This document shows positions 51,460 to 61,005 of a stretch of 64,000 bases of DNA, piece after piece. The DNA is taken from assembly GCA_964019695.1 (NCBI GenBank), contig OZ026515.1, forward strand, positions 133,818,849 to 133,882,848, given 5' to 3'. The translations under genes were made by a program, and so were the position numbers. The notes beneath the pieces are model-generated. The model was not told where the DNA came from. It did not search any database and saw only the letters and a list, made by a program, of their open reading frames with translations. This DNA is from Loripinus fragilis (Eukaryota; Mollusca; Bivalvia; Lucinida; Lucinidae). Each line of letters starts with the position of its first letter. Position 1 is the stretch's first letter.

Positions 51460-52108
51460 CTGGACCTCAGTATGGCCTGTCTCAGCCGCCTATGATGCAA
51501 CAGGCAGTTATCAATCCACCAACATGTTTGAATGGACCTGTTCAACACCCTACGGTACTTCACAATGGATTTCCCCAAGTGCCACATCCCAGCGGCTTAC
51601 CTACAGTAACCAACCAACAGATGGTGTATGGAAGGCATAATGTTCACCATACAGGAACACCTATGGAAGCTCAACCTAATCTACAACAAATTCAAGTTCC
51701 ACAACCTCTCTTTTCTGTCCCACCTCCAACTGTGCACAGAACATCACATGCGTCTGAATTCAGCAGGAGTGCGCAGCACCAGCCAAGCAACGTCACCAGA
51801 CACAGAAACCCTACAATGAATAAACCTTGCAAGAACCACCAATACAGACAATATTCCTCGCCAGTGGACTTATCTGAAGCAAATGCGGGAAATGGAGATA
51901 CTGTAAGTTGTGACAAACCACCCAGGAAGGAATCTGTGCAGATTGCGAACCGGAACTCAGAAGCAGGAGTCAAACTGTGTTGAGGAGTCTAGCTGCTTGG
52001 AGGAACTATCCGGGGCAGGTGGAGATACACCACAACTATCAAGTGAAACAACATCAAAACCTTTTACACACTCTGAAGTAGCCAATAACCAGGCAGATGA
52101 ACAGAATG
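51460..52108 (+). pseudogene. LINE-3 ORF1, fragment b
   Basis: Continues fragment a in frame (VPY|AGPQYGLSQPPMMQQ). The protein is rich in Pro, Gln, His and Asn and shows no domain I recognise. A frameshift near 51980 leads into CLEELSGAGGDTPQLSS and NNQADEQN. At 52108 the 2.58-kb element interrupts it. Assignment to LINE-3 ORF1 rests on position and frame continuity into the endonuclease region at 54930; it could instead be a host exon. Confidence 0.6.
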
Positions 52109-52572
52109 TGATGGGGTATGAAACCCCCTATCCCGAACCCCCCACCCCCGAACCCCTCACGGAAATTTCCGAATGATCTCACGCAACAACTGGAGCATGA
52201 ATATTAATAAATTTGCTTTCAAAAGAAGCATGATATCATTATCTAAATATCCTGAAAGTTTTGTAAAAATTGAATTTGTGGATTTGAAGAAAATTAACAA
52301 TTATTGTATTGCATGGGTATGAAACCCCCTACCGCAAGTGAATAAGAATACTGTATAGATTATCAAACGCAAGGCAATAAATGGTATCACAGGTGATCTT
52401 TCATAGATGATTTACAGAGACATTTATTTAAGCCAGCACTTTAAATTTTGGTACTTATCCCATAGGCGAACAGCAAATTGATGCTCTGGCGAACCTCTAC
52501 ATCTGCACAATCTTGCCGAACCCCTCGCGAAAATAACTGTCAGGTTAGTGTCACGTGCAATTGTACAGTGGA

Positions 52573-53533
52573 AGGACCTCGGACAGTCTTAATGAAGGAT
52601 AGCCCATAAAAATTACCAGAGAAAAGTTTCAAAGAAAATAATATTTTTTCTATGAAAAAGATAGTAGGTTCAACCCTCGACTTATCCACAAAAGCCGTTT
52701 TCTCACTGGACAAGTACCAATTGAAAAATATGGGTTGAAATCTCCATTTTTGCTATTCAACATATAGAAAATAGAAAAAGGTTTACTGAGGTGCTTTCCC
52801 CCGTGACCAAACTAATCCTTTTGCATACAGTTGTAGTTTTACATTTCACACATCATATAAAAACGGCATGTTTGGTCACGGGGGGGGGGGGGGGGGGCGC
52901 TGTCAAAATGCTCAAAAACACTCTATTATAAAAACTTATTAGAAACTTATTTTGTAAAAACCTGTAGGTAAATATCAATTTGCAATGGCATATTTCAGGG
53001 CTTTAGTTATGAGTGCTTTCAAAGAAATTAATTGTCTCATTCCTCAACCAAAAATTATGATGTGGGTACTCAAAAGAACCGTCGCAATGAGACGGTTCTA
53101 AGAAGCACCAAAAGTATAGGTTAAATCTGATGTGTAAGAAAATATTACGAATTTACGCTAAAAAACTGTGATTATCTAGACTATGATTTATACAGTATAC
53201 AGATATGATACACCTCAGTGCACAAGTCGAACTGGTTGAACTCGAAACATTACAGGTAATAGTCAAAAGTAATTGACAGCAAACTTCTTTAGACGAAACA
53301 ATGAAATCTTCTCAGCCCGAATTTTATGCAAACGCATCACTTTCGTCTCAAGTTTTATGCCGCAAACATTATATTAACATGTATTTAGGTAAATACTCGA
53401 CGAAACTTTGACTTTCTGTGAAATAGAGTTTGGTCACAAAAATACCACCACCCCCTAAACCTAAATGCATTATGCTAGCCACAGGCTGTCAAAATTTGGG
53501 CAGATTGAATAGGAAACTGTCCGAGGCCCTTTG
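52573..53533. mobile_element. About 960-bp nested element
   Basis: GGACCTCGGACAGT near 52574 and ACTGTCCGAGGCCC ending near 53531 are inverted. Inside are GTGACCAAAC / GTTTGGTCAC pairs, a 19-G run (52879-52897) and a MITE-A copy (53004-53183). Confidence 0.55.
53004..53183 (+). mobile_element. MITE-A copy, diverged
   Basis: ACTCAAAAGAACCGTCGCAA and TGAGACGGTTCTAAGAAGC hairpin, TGTGTAAGAAAATATTACG, ending GATTATCTAGACTATG. Confidence 0.75.
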
Positions 53534-54697
53534 AGATGCACGTTTCCAATACTTTCAAGAATAAGCTGACAGTAATATTAACGAAATACTCTTAATTTCT
53601 TAAAAGGTTTAGACAAATATTTTGCACAAAGGTTTTTCACAGTATCTCCTTATATAATACATGTATTTACAAATATCGTCGATTGGGCTAGCACAGTTAT
53701 CGCATATATGCGCATTCACCTCCAAAAACGTAATCAGAAGAAGATTGTTTCTGAGTTTAGGTCTGAGTCCTTAGCCGCTAGTACATCCACACTTTGTCAA
53801 TGTGTCTGCGAGCAGCGAAGGCTCTGGCGAGTCTGCGCATTGTGCTGACTCGACTGGGACTTCTTCATTTGTCAATTTGATAAAGTAACATCAAATTTTC
53901 ATGCAATGACCCATTCAATGTTGCATGAAACGTTGTCAGCACAAACGTGATAATATACCAGGAAAGCCAATTGAATATGCCATACCCATGCTAGTCATTT
54001 TTGGCGGAAAATGCGTTTCACGTCGTGGGTTTCAATCTTTTCAGCAGTTTTTTCCGTGTGGGGTTCGGGGTTTGCTTAGACTGCACGGACATTATCTAAA
54101 CTGTATTTTGGTGGAGACAACTTTGTGCGACATTTTCTCTATGCACTATGTTTTTAACATTATTTATCAGCTTAACGGAGAAGATAATGCCTCCATATTG
54201 ACATTTTAAACCCTTACTTTGAAAGAATAGGACCAAAGCATATTAATTAACATAACACTACTGAGAAATTTCCGTGAGAGGTTCGGGGGTTCGGAAATTG
54301 GCGAGAGTGTGCAGAATCGCCAGATCCTTGACTGCTCTCAGATGGGATACGTGCCAAAATCAAAGTTCTAGCTAAAATAAATGTTTCAATTAGTAATTCA
54401 TCATTAATTGCCGCTGCATTTCATATCTACACAGGTTTTCATATTCATTTGCGGTAGGGGGTTTCATACCCCTTCAATGCAATAAATGTTAATTTTCTTC
54501 CTAACCACTTTTTCAATTTGGACAAAACTTTCAGGATATTTTGATACTAATATATCACATCGTTTGAACAAACAATAATTTAATTGTGTACCCATGTTGT
54601 CGCGTGAAACTATTCGGTAATTTCCGTGAGGGGTTCGGGGGTGCGGGGTTTGGGGTTCGGGGAAGGGGAAGGGGGTTTCATACCCCATCACAGAATG

Positions 54698-54945
54698 TAA
54701 GTGTTATACTAATAGAAGATCTAACCCCCCTACAGCAACTTAACGAAGACGTAGAGGACTATAGGAATTCACTTGATAAAAGGAAGGTTGATATTGACCC
54801 TATTTGCAGCTGCGATCTGGATTGTCAGGATAGCAGCAAGCATTCTTTTTTAGCCATCCCGTGCCTCAACCTCCGACCTCCAGACAGTCTCAGTTGGAGC
54901 TTGCAGTTATCACGAGACTTTAGATATCGCTTCTGTGAATATTGA
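54698..54945 (+). pseudogene. LINE-3 ORF1, fragment c
   Basis: Continues fragment b in frame after the CAGAATG duplication (DEQN|VSVILIEDLTPLQQ). Encodes NEDVEDYRNSLDKRKVDIDP and ends shortly after SCDLDCQDSSK, overlapping the start of the endonuclease region in another frame. Confidence 0.6.
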
Positions 54946-55850
54946 AGGCGTGAAGGGAAACTCTCCATTTCTTATACATTTAGCAAGAGACAAAAAATAC
55001 TTTGTATCCAGGAAACTTGGCTCTGGTCCTTTGAGGAAAAATCATTAATAATCTAATCCCCAACTATGATTCATTCACAAAATGTTCTGACATGTACGAT
55101 AAATTGTCAAACTTTCAGGCACCTAGAGGAAAAGGAGGCGTAGACATTGCATGGCCTAGAGAATGGTCTCATCTAGTGAAATGTTTGGAGGACGGTAACG
55201 AGCGGATTGCGGTCATTGAATTGCAGTGTCAGGAAGAAAAAAAACTGTGTATCGTTTATGTCTACATGCCAACCCTCAATATACCTCAATCAAAGGCAAC
55301 ATATCAGGAGCACTTGGACTTGCTATATAGCATATTAGCCAAATATAAGGAATCTCATAGGATTGTCATTTGCGGTGATTTTAATGCAACTCTACTTCAT
55401 GAAAGGAGCAACCCACATGATAAAATGTTGAAGAAATTTGTGCAAGAAAATGACTTAGTTAATACAGTTTTGGTACCTGATCATACTTTCTTCTCTCATA
55501 CCGACATGGCCTCATCTCAGCTGGACTACATTTTCACTATTGATGTTACAACTGAAAAACATATTCAAACAAAGGTGAATGACTTTATCTTGTGCAATAC
55601 CTCGTCGCATGTACATCTTCTAATGACACTAAGGGCCTCTGTAGCAGCAGTCGAAAAAACTTCAAAATCAACTCATCAGAAGAGTGTAAAGTTCTGTTGG
55701 GATAGAGTTATTGTCGAAAAATTTCAAAGTGAAATTATGAAGGAGCTAATGAAATTTCCAAATCTTGAATGCATACCTGTAGATAGACGCCTTGAGATAA
55801 TTACGGAAGTGCTAAAACAGCAGCCAAAAACGGTGTACCTTCAGTTATAA
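54930..55850 (+). pseudogene. LINE-3 ORF2 endonuclease (APE-type), frameshifted
   Basis: Starts ASVNIEGVKGNSPF (Asn block), then CIQETWLWSFEE (catalytic Glu), with frame breaks between 55000 and 55090. 55092-55850 is open: YVYMPTLNIPQSKATYQEHL, IVICGDFNATL, SSQLDYIFTID and TSSHVHLLMTL (the terminal His block). It nicks DNA for retrotransposition in intact relatives. Confidence 0.85.
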
Positions 55851-58480
55851 CACGCCTCAAAGGACCTAGTTTTAAACTGTCCCCCAGCGTAAAATTTCAT
55901 ATGAGAAAACGGAAGGAAGTCTTCTTCAAGTGGAAAGAAGCTGGCCGACCTCCAAAGGGTCACACTCTCTACGAACAGAAAAAAACAAGCCTCCAAGGAT
56001 CTGAGAAAGCAAGTCAGAAAGGAGTTTACAATGGATAGACAGAAATTCCTGGGTGAAGTCATGAATCATCCTTCCGACCAGAACTTTTACCGACTGATCA
56101 AACGTAACCAAGGCCAAAAGGAGAAAACTGTGAGTGAGTGTATAAAATTTAAGGGTGAGGACATTTTTGACTCTGAAATTCAAGGTAAAAACTTTTCTGT
56201 ATACTTTGAGGATCTAGCATTACCAAAAAATAATGACAGTTTTGATAAGGATTTTTACCAGCTAACAAGGTTCAACATGCATGTATTCGGGAGATCTGCG
56301 AGCAATCTGAGAATGTTATAACTCCATTCAGTGCTAAGGTGGTGCAGGATAGTGTCAGATCTTTGAATGCTAACAAAGCTCCAGACGAATTTGGTTTGGT
56401 CTCTGAACATACGAAATATGGCCTCAAACCGTTATTGCCGCTCCTTGTGAATATATACAATGAAATCATTGCAAGGGGTATCATCCCTGCCAATTTCAAG
56501 TCCGGTATTATCCATCCTATCCACAAAAAGGAAAGGATCCAACCAGTATAGACAACTATAGGGAATAACGGTGACTTCTGTTTTTGGTAAGCTGTTCGAG
56601 ATTCTCCTCCATACAAGGATGACTGATCTTAACCATAACCAGTGTGATCTTCAATATGGGTTCACCAAGGGTCTGACCCCGACAATGGCCGCGCTGATTT
56701 TGTCTGAAGCAGAAGCCGATGCAAAGATGAGGAAACATCCTCTCTACATTGCTACATAGACACCCAAAAAGCCTTTGATGTCGTAGACCATACTATCCTA
56801 TTGAACAAGCTCTATGAGGAGGGGATCAACCAGAAGATCTGGCTCATTGTACGAGATTTATATTCTGGTCTTACTGCAAAAATCAAATGGAAGAGTGTTC
56901 TCGGTGAAAGTTTCAAGGTCTTCCAGGGGGTCAGACAGGGAGGTGTAATATCGACAAGATTCTACAAGGTGTATGTTTATGGATTCATGATAGAACTCCG
57001 CATGAACAGCCTCGGAAAATGGATAGGATATATATGTAGGGTGTCCTGCATGTGCAGATGATGTTTTGCTGATAACAGAAGACCCAGAAGAGCTTCAGAA
57101 TATGTCTGCCATAGCAAAATCCTACTCTGGTTGCCACCGTTACATAATCCATCCACAGAAGACCCAGGTTGTATGTAAGTACTGCTCATTGGCAGCCAAC
57201 GGGTGTGCAAGGCAGGAATGGAATATTGGTGAAAATGTACTGCATCTCTCAGATAGAACAACCCATCTTGGATTGGCTAGAACGGACAAAAACGACAGTG
57301 CAGTGAATATTGAGGACAGAATTTCCCTGGCTAAGAGGACTGGTCACTCCCTTATGAAGTCTGGTTTCCATGGTTCGAACAGACTGAACCCCAAAGTCTC
57401 ATACAGATTATACCAAACTTATGTACTACCCCGTATGCTGTACAATCTGGAGATATTGGATCTCAGTAAATCACATGTGAAGCAGTTGAAAGACTTCCAT
57501 GTCGACCTTTTTGCGTAGGATTCAGTCATTGCCTTCCAGAACAGCACTTTCCGCAGTATATCTCCTCCTTGGGGCATTACCGATGGAGGCGGAGCTACAC
57601 AAGAGGCAGTTAAGCCTACTATTTTCAATAGTATCCTCTACTAATGAAACTCTACAGCAGTGTTAGTACAGAGAACTATAGGCCTACAGGATGTATGGTA
57701 TGCTGGCTTCTTCAAGAGAGTCTCAGAAACACTGAATCTATACCAGTTACCCACTATCAGGCAGCTGTTGGAATGTACTCCTTCAAAACTGGAATGGAAA
57801 CGACAGACCAGACAAGCCATGCTTCATTTCTGGACTACTAGTCTTGTGGCAGACGCCATGGTGAAAACAACCCTTTCTCACTGTTGGCAACCTGAAGATA
57901 GGTCATACCCATATGGTTTGGGACTCCATTCAGCCAAATCTACAGGACATAAAAAGAGGTCATACAAAGGCAAGATTACTTACGGGTACATATATGTTCC
58001 AGTCCACTAAATACAAGTTTAACAGCTCTGAAGTAGATCCTAAGTGTCCTCTATGCCGCCTAGAGGGTGAGGATCTTCAACATTTCATCCTGCGATGTCC
58101 AGCGTTGGCAGAAGCAAGAGAACGCTACTTTCCACTCATAAGAAAGCTTGTTATTGATGCAGTCGGCGAAAAAATATGGCCAGAGCATTTTTGTAATAGA
58201 GACATTCTTGTAACACTGGTGTTAGACTGTCAGAAATTGGCTGAAAACGGGTTGCTACCGAGATCTACAGACATCTTATTCGAGATCGAGACATGTTCCA
58301 GAACACTATGCTACAAATTACACCAAATAAGGCTAAAATTACATAAAAAAACTTTGAAATTTACTTATGGCGGTGGTCAACATGTGATGGGCGGCACCGA
58401 TTCAAGGTTTTTACTTCAAGTTTTTACATAGAACTCCACCTGGACTCCGGGTGTGCCTCTCCTAAAGGCAGAACTTACGA
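55851..58480 (+). pseudogene. LINE-3 ORF2 reverse transcriptase and C-terminal region, frameshifted
   Basis: RT blocks: SLNANKAPDEFGLVSEH, ITVTSVFGKLFE, LQYGFTKGLTPTMAA, DTQKAFDVVDHTILLNKLY, GVRQGGVIST and the active site CADDVLLITED (near 57055-57085, where Cys replaces the usual Tyr/Phe), then THLGLARTDKN. The C-terminal zinc motif is CPLCRLEGEDLQHFILRCP (58038-58094). At least six frame breaks or stops divide it. The 3' end has an AAGAAAAGAAGAAGAAGACG tail near 58460-58480. Confidence 0.88.
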
Positions 58481-60321
58481 AGAAAAGAAGAAGAAGACGA
58501 ATGTGTGTGAACTATTCTATCCTCGGGGGTGGGGGTAACTACCTATATATTATCTAGTACGGATGTGCGTGTCGACTAGCCACCCCCCTTTTTTTAGCGC
58601 TGCCAGATATATAGTGCTGTAGCAATATGGCAAAAAATAGCCTAATTTTAGAGGTACCCATACCAGCTGGGTAACAAATACTCCTATACAGCTGCTTTCC
58701 AAATTTTTATAGATAGCGATTTTTGTCATAATTATTTACATACCCTATACCTGTTTGAGTGTTTGTAATAAACTTGTGCTTTGTTTGAGATATGATTTAT
58801 TTCTGCTCCTGTATGCACGACATATCTAGTTTTAGTTAGTAAAAATATGGCTTGTTTTTGCAGACGTTTTGTATCCAGTTTTAACTTCTAAAAAAGGTGA
58901 TCATTTTTTTAGCAAATCAAAGTTGCTTATCAAAACTCTATTTCGAATTATGAGATAATAAGGAGTGCAGCAAAGAAATCTTTGGCGGGAATCTATAAAG
59001 TCATGTATACGGTGCATTGTAAAAATACTTAGAATTGAAGCTATCAAGTGTATCAACAATGAATCACTTGATTGACTTTGGTGTATATTCCCTAGTAGGT
59101 TGCACATATTATATAATTTTACATAATTATTTTTAAAAGATATTTCAGGTGCATTTTGGGTGTTCAGATTTGATGCTACATAGTATGAGCCCAATTATTA
59201 GGAGAAAGACCAAAAGGAAAGTACAGTACTGCCAAACAATGTAAATGGGCCAAGAGGGTTTGAAATTGTATTAAAATTGGGAAAATGTCATCTTTTTAGA
59301 TGAATCCACACTCTAAACCTATTTCTTTTGCAAACCTATTCCCATCTGACATCTGAAACACGAGCAAATTTATCCACATTACATTGATGGATGGGTAAAA
59401 ATCCACTGGAGTCGTATTAAAGGGACTATCTCGTTTCTTTTAATGGGTTCTCTCAACTTAAACTTGTTAATGAAACAATCACATGTAAGGCATATCAGGA
59501 TAATATCAAAAGCTATTTAAAACTCCAATACGAATGCACTATACCTCAAGCATTCAAGATAACGCACCTTGCAATAGCTTTTTAATATATTCACACGTGA
59601 TTCATATTGTAGTTTAATATCGCTTTTGATATTACCCTGATATGCCTTACTGGTGATTGTTTCCTTAACAAGCTGAAGTTAAGAGACCCCTTTAAAAGTT
59701 ACGAGATAGTCGCCCCAATACGACCCCAGTGGATTTTATCCATCCATCATTGTAATGTGGATAAATTTGTTCGTGTTTCAGACGCCAGATGGGAATAGGT
59801 TTGCAAAAGAAATAAGTTTAGAGTGTTGATTCATCAGGAAAGATGACATTTTCCCAATTTTAATACAATTTTAAACCCTCGTGGCCCATTTAACTGTTTG
59901 GCAGTACTGTACTTTCCTTTTGGCCTTTCTCCTAATAATTGGGCTCTGAATATGTAGCATCAAATCTGAACACCCAAAATGTACTTAAAATATCTTTTAA
60001 AAGTAGTAACGTAAAATTATATAATTTGTGAAACCTACTAGTGCACATACACCAAAGTCAATCAAGTGATTCATTGATACACTCAATATCTTCAATTCTT
60101 AAAGTATTTTCACAATACACCGTATACATGACTTTATAGATTCCCACCACAGTTTTCTTTGTTGCTCTCCTTATTATCTCATAATTCGAAATAGAGTTTT
60201 GATAAGCAACTTTGATTTGCTAAAATATGATCAACTTTTTTAGAAGTAAAACTTGATATGATACATCTGCAAAACAAGCCATATTTTTATTCACTATAAC
60301 TAGATAAGTCGTCCATACATG

Positions 60322-60876
60322 TGTCGCGAATCTCGCGATATTTATTGTAATCTCATCACACTAATGACGTTGCGTCGATTACTTAACGTCGCGACGTTAG
60401 CAACGTCAGTAACTATGCAAGGACAGAACGGACATGACTGCCATTAGAACAGATAAAATGGAAAGTCCATAAAAACGGAGGATAAATAGGAACAGCCAGA
60501 TGCTGGAAGTACTTAATTATATTTTGTTACTGTTAGATATTTTACTTTTCTGTGGTGAAGAACACAATTAAAGAATGATAATTAGATGTGCTTAATTTCT
60601 CTTCGCCACATGTGGCGCCGAAACCCGGGACCTTTAGAACATTGTTAATTCAGTCTAATTAGATGTAAAATTTAGAATTTAGAATGACATCCGAAACTTT
60701 GGAATTAGAAAGGCTAAAATGCAAAACTTTACTAGAACAAAATATTCAGCAGGCGAAAAGACTACTGTTGGAAAATCTTCAAAATGTGATTTCTGAAAAG
60801 AAAACTGTTACTTTTCTGTGGTGAAGAACACAATTAAAGAATGATAATTAGATGTGCTTAATTTCTCTTCGCCACA
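60322..60876 (+). mobile_element. 555-bp deletion-derived LTR element
   Basis: A 289-bp LTR (60322-60610, TGTCGCG...CGCCACA) is followed by a primer-binding-site-like TGGCGCCGAAACCCGGGA (60613-60630), a short leader, an ATG frame of 46 codons starting near 60684 (MTSETLELERLKCKTLLEQN), and then only the last 69 bp of a second LTR (60808-60876). ACATG is duplicated at 60317-60321 and 60877-60881. Almost the whole interior has been lost. The family is unknown; the 5-bp duplication fits gypsy, copia or Bel/Pao. Confidence 0.85.
60384..60399. promoter_or_regulatory. CRE-like palindrome in the LTR
   Basis: TAACGTCGCGACGTTA is a perfect palindrome flanked by TGACGTTGC (60365-60373) and GCAACGTCA (60410-60418), themselves inverted. 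TGACGT is the CREB/ATF half-site; a role in the LTR promoter is inference. Confidence 0.45.
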
Positions 60877-61005
60877 ACATGAGCAAAAATAAATCATATC
60901 TCAAACAAAGCACAACTTTATTACAAACACTCAAATAAGTATAGGGTATGTAAATAATTATGACAAAAACCGCTATCTATAAAAATTTTGGAAAGCAGCT
61001 GTATA

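Larger units (their letters stand above)
52109..54690. mobile_element. 2.58-kb long-TIR transposon in LINE-3
   Basis: TIRs begin TGATGGGGTATGAAACCCCC and remain alignable for roughly 440 bp at each end, including CCCCGAACCCCTCACGGAAA-type and GGCGA-type blocks. CAGAATG is duplicated at 52102-52108 and 54691-54697. Subterminal TATGAAACCCCCTACCGCAA recurs at 52318, with its inverse at 54447-54470. I find no transposase; the interior is mostly another insertion (52573-53533). Confidence 0.85.
58685..61005. repeat. 2.3-kb inverted repeat with arms of about 825 bp
   Basis: Left arm 58685-59511; right arm 59622-60321 continuing at 60882-61005 after an LTR-element insertion. Outer ends TATACAGCTGCTTTCC and GGAAAGCAGCTGTATA; inner ends GATAATATCAAAAGC and GCTTTTGATATTACC around a 110-bp spacer. 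The arms are highly similar with scattered differences and small indels. No coding frame I trust. Confidence 0.88.

Noticed and set aside
53925..54209. Transposase of the 2.58-kb TIR element
   Set aside because: The 94-codon frame shows no DDE or zinc-finger motif and part lies near the TIR.
58901..59194. Protein-coding gene in the inverted repeat arm
   Set aside because: The mirror arm does not keep the frame, so it is a chance open frame.
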